A stretch of 64,000 nucleotides of DNA from assembly GCA_015057315.1 (NCBI GenBank), contig SVER01000008.1, positions 1 through 64,000 of the forward strand, written 5' to 3'. The DNA is from Pseudobutyrivibrio ruminis. Lineage in GTDB: Bacteria > Bacillota > Clostridia > Lachnospirales > Lachnospiraceae. The first letter of the stretch is position 1, and every line of letters starts with the position of its first letter. Made by a program: the position numbers and the translations under genes. This document shows positions 44,793 through 53,135 of this stretch, piece by piece. The notes beneath the pieces are model-generated. The model saw nothing but the letters and a program-made list of their open reading frames with translations. It did no database searches and was not told the DNA's origin.

Positions 44793-46599
44793 AAAGAAAA
44801 GTAACAGACCACAAAATATAAAAAGCACAGGGATGCGCCTGTTGCGAATGAGTATGAAATATAAGTTTCGCTTGTTCGCAGCCTGTGTCTGTATGGCTAT
44901 TAGTTCTGCAGCTACAGTTAGGGGTACATATTATTTGAAGCCTATGGTTGATGATTATTTTGTGCCACTTATAGGACAGAGTGGGATAGATACAGGATTG
45001 CTTACTACAATAGGGGCTTTTTTGCGGGGGGAGGAGTCACCTCTTTGGGGTGCAGTAAAGCTGATGCTTTTGATGGCTATAGCCTATACTATCAGTATGA
45101 TAGCTGCACTAATCGAGGAACAGTTGATGGTTTCCATTGGAAATAAGATGTTACTTGATTTAAGAAAAGAGCTTTATAGTCGCATCCTAAGACAACCTCT
45201 TTCAGCAGTGGAATCCAAGCCAGCAGGGGCTTTGATGAGTAGCTTTACCAATGACATGGATGGCTTGGGAAATATGTTGCGACGAAGTCTGCCTTATATG
45301 GTTAATGGTACTGTAACCTGTGTTGCTATTTTTATTACAATGCTTAGGGTTCATGTCTGGCTTGCACTGGTTACACTGTTTACTGTATTGATGATAATAC
45401 CAATCCTTAATTGGCTTGCAAAAAAAAGCATGAAGCATACAGCAAAGAGCCAAGTGAGCCTTATGGAACTAAACAGTATCGCAGGAGAATATTTACAGAG
45501 TCAGGAATTTATTCGTATTTCAGGGATGGAAAATCAGGTATATGAAAAATATGCAGATAGCAATAAAAAGCTTTTTGAAAACACATTTAGTGCAGGTGTT
45601 TTTAGTAATGGAATATTCTCTGTAACAAATGGCATCAATCAGCTTGGCTACGCAATAGTTCTGATGGCAGGTGCAACAATGGCTCTTATGGGTGCAGCTC
45701 AGATAGGTACAGTAGCATTGATAGCACAGTATTATTCCCAGTTTTATAAACCACTTACTGATATGACCAAGCAGATAAGCAATATACTAAGTGCTCTTGC
45801 AGGCGCTGAGCGAATATTCAATGTGATGGATGTTCCGTTGGAAGAAGATGATGGAAAAAGAATCCTTGATTTAGCATCAGCTAAAGGGCAGATAGTAATG
45901 GAAAATATTACATTTGGATACAATCATGATAAAGAAGTGCTTAAAGGGGTTAACTTAGATATTCACTCTGGTGAGAAGGTAGCAGTATTAGGTACAACCG
46001 GTGCAGGTAAAACAACCCTTATAAGCCTTTTGAATCGTTTATATGAAATATGGGATGGCACTCTCAAGTTTGATGGAATACCAATGAAGGATATTAACAA
46101 AAAAAGCCTTAGAAGGGCCATAGTTACAGTATCCCAGGATACCCATCTATTTACAGGAACAGTGGCGGATAATTTGCGCTTCGGCAAAAGTGATGCTACT
46201 GATGATGAATTATGGGAAGCAGCAAGACTGGTTGGTGCAGATTTCTTTATCAGTCATCTTCCAAAGGGGATGGAGACTATGGTTTGTGAGGGAAGCGACA
46301 ACCTGAGTCAGGGTGAGCGGCAATTGCTTTCTATTACAAGGGCTGCTGTTGCCAATGCACCTGTGCTGATTTTGGATGAGGCTACAAGTTCGATTGATAC
46401 TTACACCGAAAAGAAAATAAATGAAGCTTTAGATATGTTAATGAAAGGACGGACAGTCCTTGTAATAGCCCATCGTCTAACTACTGTTCAAAATGCTGAC
46501 AAAATTGTAGTAATGGATAAGGGAAGGATAGTAGAGATGGGAAGTAGTGCAGAGCTGATTCAAAAAAAGGGTTATTATTATCGTTTGATAAATGCTTAG
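44785..46599 (+). CDS. ABC exporter half 2, intact ATPase
   Basis: The 604-residue partner of the preceding half overlaps it by eight bases. It has six membrane helices, with a large loop between helices 1 and 2 (about 52-90). Its ATPase domain is complete: Walker A GTTGAGKTT, a signature variant LSQGERQLLSITRA, Walker B LILDEATSSID with the catalytic Glu, and the switch His in AHR. In heterodimers the intact Walker B and the other chain's canonical signature make the working site, which is what is seen here. Substrate is unknown; the co-transcribed STAS-kinase and GrpB proteins give no firm hint. Confidence 0.88.
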   Translation: MIEKKSNRPQNIKSTGMRLLRMSMKYKFRLFAACVCMAISSAATVRGTYYLKPMVDDYFVPLIGQSGIDTGLLTTIGAFLRGEESPLWGAVKLMLLMAIAYTISMIAALIEEQLMVSIGNKMLLDLRKELYSRILRQPLSAVESKPAGALMSSFTNDMDGLGNMLRRSLPYMVNGTVTCVAIFITMLRVHVWLALVTLFTVLMIIPILNWLAKKSMKHTAKSQVSLMELNSIAGEYLQSQEFIRISGMENQVYEKYADSNKKLFENTFSAGVFSNGIFSVTNGINQLGYAIVLMAGATMALMGAAQIGTVALIAQYYSQFYKPLTDMTKQISNILSALAGAERIFNVMDVPLEEDDGKRILDLASAKGQIVMENITFGYNHDKEVLKGVNLDIHSGEKVAVLGTTGAGKTTLISLLNRLYEIWDGTLKFDGIPMKDINKKSLRRAIVTVSQDTHLFTGTVADNLRFGKSDATDDELWEAARLVGADFFISHLPKGMETMVCEGSDNLSQGERQLLSITRAAVANAPVLILDEATSSIDTYTEKKINEALDMLMKGRTVLVIAHRLTTVQNADKIVVMDKGRIVEMGSSAELIQKKGYYYRLINA

Positions 46600-46621
46600 G
46601 GTGAGAGAAAGGAGTTAGACT

Positions 46622-47170
46622 ATGGAATTAGGATTAGTTGAAGGAACTGTAAAGCTTTGCGAGCATGATAGCGAGTGGGCAGATGAAGCAGCTCGTACAA
46701 TAGAGTATTTGAAGCAGTTGCTAAAGGATCAGGATATTTTGGAATATCAGCATGTGGGAAGCACCTCAATAAACGGGATTCCAGCAAAGCCTATTATTGA
46801 TATTGCTGCGGCTATATCTGATGAAAGCGTTGTAGAAAAATGCAAAGATACTTTTGAGGCAGAAGGTTTTAAGTATCTTGGAAAAGTTCAGGACGATGAT
46901 TGGATGTACTATATTGGACATCCTGGTCAAAATGATAGAACACATCACGTACACCTTGTTACTGCAGGTTCTAGAACATGGAAGGCATATATTGCATTTA
47001 GAGATTATTTAAATACTTTTCCAGATGAAGCAAAGAAGTATGAAGATATAAAGCGAAAGGCAGCTGAACAAAATATTAATAAGAGAAAAGAATATCATAA
47101 AATGAAATCACCGGTTATTGAAGAACTGGAAATGAAGGCAATTGAATGGTTTGATGCAAAGGATAGGTAG
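46622..47170 (+). CDS. GrpB/UPF0157 family nucleotidyltransferase-fold protein
   Basis: The 182-residue protein shows the GrpB (PF04229) marks: an early EHDSEW, then YQHVGSTSINGIPAKPIIDIAAAI, a variant of the nucleotidyltransferase GS...(D)xD core (about 40-63), and HHVHLV with a cluster of His. The family occurs alone or fused to dephospho-CoA kinase and has no agreed substrate. GAAAGGAG lies close upstream of the ATG. It follows the ABC pair by 22 bases and precedes the Fic-like gene by 3 bases, so it belongs to this operon, perhaps modifying or nucleotidylating a small molecule. Confidence 0.85.
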   Translation: MELGLVEGTVKLCEHDSEWADEAARTIEYLKQLLKDQDILEYQHVGSTSINGIPAKPIIDIAAAISDESVVEKCKDTFEAEGFKYLGKVQDDDWMYYIGHPGQNDRTHHVHLVTAGSRTWKAYIAFRDYLNTFPDEAKKYEDIKRKAAEQNINKRKEYHKMKSPVIEELEMKAIEWFDAKDR

Positions 47171-47173
47171 AAT

Positions 47174-47815
47174 ATGATACCTAATAAATATTTAGAAGAA
47201 ATGAGAAGAAATCTCAGGCTGCGCTCTAGAACTGCTAATGGAATTGTGGATACTTCTGCAAGCAAAGGCAAGGAAAAGATAGTGTTAATAACTAGCGGTG
47301 ATAAAGCCTCTGAGTTAGCTCATAAAAATTTTGAGGATGCAATAAATTACGCCTGGGATATGAGAGATGCGCCACTTTCGTCGCCGGAAGATATAAGAAA
47401 AATAATAGAGCATCTTGGCCTTATAATTAACAGAGGAATTGTGAAGGAAGAAAATTTAATCAGAGTTCTGGATTCTGATAAATATGCTTATGTGAAAGTG
47501 GCTAAGATGAAAGAACATATGGAATGGTTTTATCCAAAGCTGTTTGAAAGGCTTATGCAATCTCCAGGCGACCCAGTGGAGGAAGCTGCTTTTACAGAGT
47601 TTCAAATAGATATTAGGGGACATTATTTTGCCGATGGATGTGGAAAAACTTCTATGGTAAGTGCAGCATGGGTATTGTTTCGCAGAAATCATCCGCTAAT
47701 GGAATATATAGGCGGCCGTGATGCATTTTATTCCCATACTTATACTGGCACAACAAAAACAGAAGATGAGGTATATGAGGAGTTTCTTGAGTATTACAGG
47801 AGCCTTTTTAAATAA
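47174..47815 (+). CDS. Divergent Fic-like protein
   Basis: The 213-residue protein ends its helical core with FQIDIRGHYFADGCGKTSMVSAAWVLF (positions split here only for description). HYFADGCGK occupies the place of the Fic motif HPFxxGNGR: the catalytic His, Phe, acidic residue and both Gly are kept, Pro is Tyr, Asn is Cys and Arg is Lys. Upstream helices (IRKIIEHLGLIINRG, EHMEWFYPKLFERLMQ) match the usual Fic arrangement. An inhibitory (S/T)xxxE(G/N) helix is not obvious. It could AMPylate, phosphorylate or otherwise modify a target, or be inactive. It is the last gene of the operon, three bases after GrpB, followed by a terminator. Assignment rests on the motif and fold order only. Confidence 0.6.
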   Translation: MIPNKYLEEMRRNLRLRSRTANGIVDTSASKGKEKIVLITSGDKASELAHKNFEDAINYAWDMRDAPLSSPEDIRKIIEHLGLIINRGIVKEENLIRVLDSDKYAYVKVAKMKEHMEWFYPKLFERLMQSPGDPVEEAAFTEFQIDIRGHYFADGCGKTSMVSAAWVLFRRNHPLMEYIGGRDAFYSHTYTGTTKTEDEVYEEFLEYYRSLFK

Positions 47816-47847
47816 TGTGTTTGAAGTATACAGGTATTTTAAGTTTT

Positions 47848-47877
47848 CAGGGGAGTTGTTAGCTCCCCTGCTTTTTT
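47848..47877 (+). terminator. Intrinsic terminator of the STAS/ABC/Fic-like operon
   Basis: An 8-bp stem CAGGGGAG/CTCCCCTG is followed by GC and six T residues. The minus-strand gene stop lies at its edge, so the two units converge here. Confidence 0.85.
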
Positions 47878-48964
47878 AGATAGAGATATTGCCAGCTGTT
47901 AGATTCGCGCTGCAATCAGTGAGAAGTTCATTGATAAGATTTTTTACAGATAGGATTTCTTTTACTCTGGATGCATTTTCTCCACAGAAGAATAATCCTT
48001 CTTCACGGTTGCCTTCCACAGCAGCAATAAGAGCTCGACTGATGCAGTAAGGCACCTTGTCACCTTTTGGGCAGGCGGTAAGGCAGTTGTTGCATTTTTC
48101 AGCAAAGAAGGTCTTGCCCTTTTCCAGGCTTTGCAGCAGAGGGGTGTATACAGCTCTTGCTGGCATGCCTACTGGGCTTTTGATGATTCTTATATCATCA
48201 GGAGTGCTATCTACAATCACCTGCTTAAATGTATCTGAGGCATCACATTCATCTGTAGCAATAAATCTTGTACCAATTTGCACACCGTCAGCACCGGCAT
48301 TTATAGCATCTGCCATATCTTTGCCAGTAAATATTCCACCACCTAGGAACACTCTGATTTTCTTATGAAATTTCTCTTCAAAAGGTTTGATGACCTCCAA
48401 CACTTCCTTTAGGATATCTAAGTTTTCCTGGCAGGTATCTTCTTCAAGATTTTCTCTTGAAAATCCCAGGTGTCCACCAGCCTTGTGACCTTCGATTACT
48501 ATGAAGTCAGGCAGTATGCCGGATTTTTGGGAGAATGTTTTGCATAGAAGCAGGGCAGCCTTTTTGCTTGAAACGATTGGGGCAAAAAGTGTGTTTGTAT
48601 TCTTTACAAGCTCTGCCAGCTTTAAAGGAAGGCCAGCGCCTGATATGATGGCATCTGCTCCAGCAGCGATGGCTGCTTTTACAGTCTCTTCATAGTGGCT
48701 GACTGCAACCATGATGTTTACACCAATCAATCCCTTGCCTCCAGATATTTCCTTTGCTTTTTTGATATGCTCCTTTAGGGCGCGGATGTTGGCTTCAAAT
48801 GGGTTTTTAAGGAAATCAGGCTCCTTAAAGCCAATGTTTACAGAGCTGATTACACCCATGCAACCTTCTTTGGCTACATTACCAGCCAGCTCTGAAAGGG
48901 ATACGCCTATTCCCATCCCTCCTTGGATAATTCCATGTGCTAGTTCTTTTCCATTAATATTCAT
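47876..48964 (-). CDS. Nitronate monooxygenase / FabK-like flavoprotein
   Basis: The 362-residue TIM-barrel enzyme has GGMGIGVSL near the start, ADAIISGAGLP, the conserved EGHKAGGHLG with its catalytic-type His (about 155-164), GGGIFTG and ADGVQIGTRFI for flavin phosphate binding. This fits the 2-nitropropane dioxygenase family (PF03060). The C terminus has an extra Cys cluster CNNCLTACPKGDKVPYC (about 305-321) of the kind found in Clostridial members, possibly a metal or Fe-S site. Roles could be detoxifying nitronates or enoyl reduction. No fatty-acid genes lie beside it, so the first is favoured. GGAGAC precedes the ATG. Confidence 0.88.
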   Translation of the reverse strand: MNINGKELAHGIIQGGMGIGVSLSELAGNVAKEGCMGVISSVNIGFKEPDFLKNPFEANIRALKEHIKKAKEISGGKGLIGVNIMVAVSHYEETVKAAIAAGADAIISGAGLPLKLAELVKNTNTLFAPIVSSKKAALLLCKTFSQKSGILPDFIVIEGHKAGGHLGFSRENLEEDTCQENLDILKEVLEVIKPFEEKFHKKIRVFLGGGIFTGKDMADAINAGADGVQIGTRFIATDECDASDTFKQVIVDSTPDDIRIIKSPVGMPARAVYTPLLQSLEKGKTFFAEKCNNCLTACPKGDKVPYCISRALIAAVEGNREEGLFFCGENASRVKEILSVKNLINELLTDCSANLTAGNISI

Positions 48965-49070
48965 GTTTTGTCTCCATAAATAGCTTTTAAATATTTAACT
49001 AAGTCATTTGAATAATACATATTACTGCTGTGTTTGTCAATTATCTAATTCAAAATATTTAATATAAATT

Positions 49071-49099
49071 TTGATAAAATGTATCAGTTTTGTTATTAT
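49071..49099 (+). promoter_or_regulatory. Promoter of the GH114-type lipoprotein gene
   Basis: TTGATA and TATTAT are spaced by 17 bases, 22 bases before the start codon; AAGGAAGGGG lies between. Confidence 0.6.
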
Positions 49100-49120
49100 T
49101 AGACCAAAGGAAGGGGTATT

Positions 49121-49930
49121 ATGAAAAACAAAATTATATCTTTGTCAATTTTAATAGCCATGATGCTGACAGGCTGCGAAGATGTAATTCCTGGTGATGA
49201 CTACGGCGTGTACATCGGCGCTGAGTACAGTGAGCTTCCAGAGGATGCAAGCTTTGATGTGCTTGTTATTGATGCTCAGTATTATACTGCTGATGAAATC
49301 GCAAGCCTTAAAGAGACAAATGGTGAAATCTATTCATATTTGAATGTAGGCTCTGTGGAAAGCTTTAGGGATTATTATGAGGATTATGAGGATATAACTA
49401 CAGGCTCTTACGAAAATTGGGAAGATGAGCGTTGGGTGGATGTAAGCAATCCTAAGTGGCAGGAGTTTGTGTTAGGTGAGCTTGCCCCACGGCTGATAGA
49501 AAAAGGCATAGATGGATTCTTTATTGATAATTGCGATGTCTATTATATTGATCCAAGAGAGGAAATCTATGCTGGTTTGACCACAATTTTGTCTGGTCTA
49601 AAGGCTACAGGCAAATCTGTTATAGTCAACGGTGGGGATGCCTACGTAAGCAGATATCTTGATGAAAACAATACCCTAGATAAAGTAATAGATGGTGTCA
49701 ACCAGGAAACTGTGTACACCTCTATCAATTGGGATGACGGTACCTTCGGCGAAGCCACAGATAATGACAGGGAGTATTTCCTTGATTACCTGGAAAGAGT
49801 AAGCGACGCTGGCGGCGAGGTCTACCTTCTAGAATACACTACAAGCGACAAACTGGCCTGCTACATCCAAGACGAAGCCGACGCCCTAGGCTACCATGTG
49901 TATGTATCTCCATCGCTGGAGTTAAAATAA
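49121..49930 (+). CDS. Lipoprotein with GH114-type (polygalactosaminidase-like) TIM barrel
   Basis: The 269-residue protein has a lipobox (MLTGC, Cys near 19), so it should sit on the outer face of the membrane. The rest matches the GH114/TM1410 family (PF03537): VLVIDAQYYTADEI, SYLNVGSVESFRDYY, the WVDVSNPKWQEF segment, DGFFIDNCDVY with its acidic pair (about 146-156), and VIVNGGDAYV. The founding activity is endo-alpha-1,4-polygalactosaminidase; PelA carries a related domain. Trimming of an amino-sugar exopolysaccharide or of a foreign polymer is likely. It is followed by the phased repeat array. Confidence 0.83.
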   Translation: MKNKIISLSILIAMMLTGCEDVIPGDDYGVYIGAEYSELPEDASFDVLVIDAQYYTADEIASLKETNGEIYSYLNVGSVESFRDYYEDYEDITTGSYENWEDERWVDVSNPKWQEFVLGELAPRLIEKGIDGFFIDNCDVYYIDPREEIYAGLTTILSGLKATGKSVIVNGGDAYVSRYLDENNTLDKVIDGVNQETVYTSINWDDGTFGEATDNDREYFLDYLERVSDAGGEVYLLEYTTSDKLACYIQDEADALGYHVYVSPSLELK

Positions 49931-49941
49931 AATTTTCAATC

Positions 49942-50541
49942 CTGTCACGAGAAATATGGAATTTCCTATAATTTCATTCATATTGTGACAGGAGTTCTTT
50001 CTATCCTACTACAATATCCACTTTGTCTGTCACAAGAGTAACGGAAAATGTGGGTTTGTGGGCATATTTGTGACAGAAATTTGCCAGATTCAGTGAAATT
50101 CTGTCACAAGGATAACGGAAATATAGGATTTGAAGGTTATGCTGTGACAGAAATCAGCCGAAATCAGTGAAATCCTGTCACAGAGGCAACGCGGTTATGG
50201 GGTTTGTGAGGAAGCTTGTGACAGGATTTAAGATTTAAGATGTGTTAAGTGAGCATTTCTGTCACAGGGGGAGCGAAGTTATGGGATTTGTGAGGAAGCT
50301 TGTGACAGGATTTAAGATTTAAGATGTGTTAAGTGAGCATTTCTGTCACAAGTGCAACGATTCTATAGGCTTTATCAGAATTGCTGTGACAGAAATAGTG
50401 TTAGGTCTGTCACAAGTGAAATGGAAATTCTGGAGTTATAGGATATTTTGTGACAGAAACATGAGAAAACAAGGCGGATTTTTGTTTTTTCTGTCACAAG
50501 CTTAATGGATTTATGGGCATTTAGCTTGCTGCTTGTGACAG
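49942..50541 (+). repeat. Array of eight 50-bp units with inverted CTGTCAC ends at helically phased spacing
   Basis: Units begin at 49942, 50027, 50101, 50175, 50259, 50343, 50407 and 50491. The first seven are exactly 50 bases and the last is 51. Each runs CTGTCAC...GTGACAG; only the outer ends and a loose inner core (AAYGG, then TATGGG and TTTG) are kept. Gaps are 35, 24, 24, 34, 34, 14 and 34 bases; the fourth and fifth are identical, marking a recent 84-bp duplication. Start-to-start distances of 64, 74, 84 and 85 are close to 6, 7 and 8 helical turns. No credible gene lies in 49931-50599. Array function is unknown. Confidence 0.9.
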
Positions 50542-50599
50542 AGTATAGCGTCAATTAGTTTAATGAGAATGCATTATTGATTAAAAGGAAGAATCTATC

Positions 50600-51496
50600 A
50601 TGAGATGCAATAGAAAATGTAGATATATAGCATATATAATGTGCATAGCATTGGCATTATCACTAAGTGGATGTGCAAAAGTGGAGAAGCAGGTGGCTTC
50701 AGCAGATGTTGAGCGCACTGAAAAGAAAGTCAATGTGAAAGAGGAAATATCTTCAAAAGAAGAGAATACTGTGTCTAAGGCTGAAGCAAAATTGGATGCT
50801 GAAAACAGCAAAGATATTGAAGGAAACAAAGAGGAAAAAGAATCTTCTAAAGAAGCAACAGATAAAATAGTTAATGCATCGGAGGTAAAAATGACCACAA
50901 CAAATGTGAAAGACACAGAAAACTTCTACGGAATAGAATTTACAGCCGACAGCGACATCTTCGCAAGGATAAAGGGAAAGTCCTACAAGGATGACTGCAC
51001 AGTGCCATTATCGGATTTACGATATCTACATGTACTTCACGTGGGATTTGATGGTCAACCCCATGAAGGGGAGATAATCTGCAACAAGGCTATCGCAGAA
51101 GATTTGCTGGAGATTTTTGAGCAGCTATATGAGGCTGGCTATCAGATAGAAAAGATTAAGCTGGTGGATGAATATAATGCAGAGGATGAAGCGTCAATGG
51201 CAGATAACAATTCATCCTGCTTCAACTTTAGATTTATTAGCCACACAACCAAAATTTCCAACCACGGCAAAGGAATGGCCATAGACATCAATCCCCTCTA
51301 CAACCCATACATCAAAACAGTTAATGGCAATCTCAACATAGAGCCAGCCAACAGCACTCCATATGTAGACCGCGCCGCCGATTTTCCTCACAAGATTGAT
51401 GAAACAGACCTGGCATATCAGCTGTTCATCGCACACGGATTCAGTTGGGGTGGAGCATGGAATTCATCAAAAGACTATCAGCATTTCGAAAAGTGA
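50600..51496 (+). CDS. Lipoprotein peptidase of the M15 (VanY/DdcX-like) family
   Basis: The 298-residue protein has a lipobox LSGC (Cys near 25), a Lys/Glu-rich linker to about 100, and a C-terminal zinc peptidase domain of the M15_4 type. SNHGKGMAIDINPLYNP gives the first His and Asp ligands, and GFSWGGAW...DYQHFE gives the last His. It should cleave peptide stems of peptidoglycan (D-Ala-D-Ala carboxypeptidase or L-Ala-D-Glu endopeptidase) outside the cell. AAGGAAG precedes the ATG. The phased repeat array lies directly upstream, with 58 bases between the last unit and the start codon, so the array could control this gene. Confidence 0.88.
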   Translation: MRCNRKCRYIAYIMCIALALSLSGCAKVEKQVASADVERTEKKVNVKEEISSKEENTVSKAEAKLDAENSKDIEGNKEEKESSKEATDKIVNASEVKMTTTNVKDTENFYGIEFTADSDIFARIKGKSYKDDCTVPLSDLRYLHVLHVGFDGQPHEGEIICNKAIAEDLLEIFEQLYEAGYQIEKIKLVDEYNAEDEASMADNNSSCFNFRFISHTTKISNHGKGMAIDINPLYNPYIKTVNGNLNIEPANSTPYVDRAADFPHKIDETDLAYQLFIAHGFSWGGAWNSSKDYQHFEK

Positions 51497-51530
51497 CGTA
51501 TTGAAGCCGCGAACCAGATGTTTAGAATGA

Positions 51531-51610
51531 GCCTGTAGCTGTCAATGAATATATTACACAAGGAGCCAATCTCGCGACGGTGTAATATATTTATTGACAG
51601 CGTAACAGGC
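51531..51610 (+). repeat. Long hairpin between two convergent genes
   Basis: A 22-bp stem with one mismatch (51538-51559 with 51580-51601) has a 20-base loop. After a small bulge it is extended by GCCTGT/ACAGGC. No T-run follows on either strand, so it is not a standard terminator though it lies where one is expected. Confidence 0.7.
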
Positions 51611-51633
51611 GGACTAACGTGTGGGAACACGGC

Positions 51634-53133
51634 CTACGCTGCGAAGTGGAGGAGGAAGAATGGGAAGTTGCCGTAGAAGAGTAGGAAGGCGTAGCATAAT
51701 CCTATGGCGTAAATTAGTTGGTTGTAGAACATGCGCTTGCCGAAGTTGGCAAGGGGTCCATTTACTGTGATTTCTTCTGTTTCGGCATTGAATCCGTTGT
51801 CTAAAAGTAGGCTAACAAGAATGACGACAAGTGACAGTGCCAAAACAGGTATAAATGGTAAATAATATCTAGAGGCAAATCCGCCTAAATATCCACGTGT
51901 AAGATAAGTTCCATAAGCGCTCTTAAGCTGATAGATGAATGTGAGTACACATGAAATCCAGCCAGCCTGAAGAGGAAGGGCAAGTGAGCCGGCCTTCTTG
52001 TTTACTATTGGAATGAATAGTAGTACAGGAAGAACCCAAAGTAGCTCGAAAGGTATAGCGGTGAGACTGTAGGTGAAGGTCTTCATAAAACGATGTATTG
52101 ATTCGATTCCTGACCATGACAGGAAGAATCGCTCAAAGTAATATGAAAGATATTCATTAAATGTGAAGCTTGTTCGCTCAGCCTTGTCCACATAATATAT
52201 CGTATTTTCGAAGTACTCCTTGCTGCAAATAAGCTCTAAGGATGGATGGATTGTTCCGTAGCGGTTGTACACAAGGATGTAGTAAAGTGCTGCAATTCCG
52301 TAAACAGGAAGTGATAATAAAAATTCCTTGGCAAATAAAGCCTTAAGGCTGCGCTCTTTAATCATAGTAACAATAAGAACTATAAGAGCCATAAATATGC
52401 AAAGCATTGCAGTAGTAAGCTTTGTTAGAAGTGATGCTGAGATTCCAGCAGCAATTAGCATATAGGTGCTAAGACCGCGCTTTTCTTCGCAGAATCTAAT
52501 GAGCCCAAGGATGCAGATGGCACCTGTAACAAGAGCCAGGGCATCATTTGTAACGGCACATAATTCATAGGAAAGCATAGGGATGCTTGTGATGGTGATA
52601 GCGTATAAAAGATGTAGCCAAGGACGCTGTTTTGGTATGCGAGAGTAGCCAATGTAAAGCATAATGCCAACACCAATGAGAGATATGGCAAGACTGAAAT
52701 ATCTAAGCTGCATCTTTTGGATGGTTACAACCACATCTGATTCAGTAGGGGTGAAACCACCAGCTAATCTCATAATATGATAATAAAGAGGTGGATGGCA
52801 AAGATAGTTGACAAGTGATTGTTGATATTCATAGTTTGGTTCAGTAGACCACTTCATCATTGCATTGTTAAAAATATGCATGTCCTCAAAATGAGGGATA
52901 ATTTCATTTGTTTCTTTAAGATAATATACATAGGCAATGTGGGCAGATTCGTCAGGAGATGAATCTGGTACATAATGTGCGAAAAAAACACCCATCGCTG
53001 CAGTGTAAATCAAAAAGAAAATGTATACACCTCTGATAAATGCCAAACGACCCTTTTTCTTCACACCAAAATAAAAAGTGCCGATGGCGATTATTCCAAA
53101 TAAAATCATTAAAGAATATGCTAAAGCTTTCAT
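51634..53133 (-). CDS. DUF2142-type integral membrane protein (GT-C-like)
   Basis: I take the ATG at 53133, preceded by GGAGATAGG; the TTG 12 bases earlier lies over that site. The 499-residue protein has about 11-12 membrane helices. The first outside loop holds PDSSPDESAHIAYVYYLKE, the PxDExxH pattern of DUF2142 proteins, and a CHPPLYYHIMRL segment like GT-C transferases. It probably transfers a sugar from a polyprenyl-phosphate donor or polymerises repeat units, a role otherwise unfilled here, since no Wzy is recognisable. It is the last gene of a three-gene unit with the flippase (two bases between stop and ATG) and a GT2. Confidence 0.75.
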   Translation of the reverse strand: MKALAYSLMILFGIIAIGTFYFGVKKKGRLAFIRGVYIFFLIYTAAMGVFFAHYVPDSSPDESAHIAYVYYLKETNEIIPHFEDMHIFNNAMMKWSTEPNYEYQQSLVNYLCHPPLYYHIMRLAGGFTPTESDVVVTIQKMQLRYFSLAISLIGVGIMLYIGYSRIPKQRPWLHLLYAITITSIPMLSYELCAVTNDALALVTGAICILGLIRFCEEKRGLSTYMLIAAGISASLLTKLTTAMLCIFMALIVLIVTMIKERSLKALFAKEFLLSLPVYGIAALYYILVYNRYGTIHPSLELICSKEYFENTIYYVDKAERTSFTFNEYLSYYFERFFLSWSGIESIHRFMKTFTYSLTAIPFELLWVLPVLLFIPIVNKKAGSLALPLQAGWISCVLTFIYQLKSAYGTYLTRGYLGGFASRYYLPFIPVLALSLVVILVSLLLDNGFNAETEEITVNGPLANFGKRMFYNQLIYAIGLCYAFLLFYGNFPFFLLHFAA

Positions 53134-53135
53134 TC

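Noticed and set aside
49942..50541. CRISPR array
   Set aside because: Units are diverged inside with only their ends kept, two gaps are identical, gap lengths vary from 14 to 35, and no cas gene is present.
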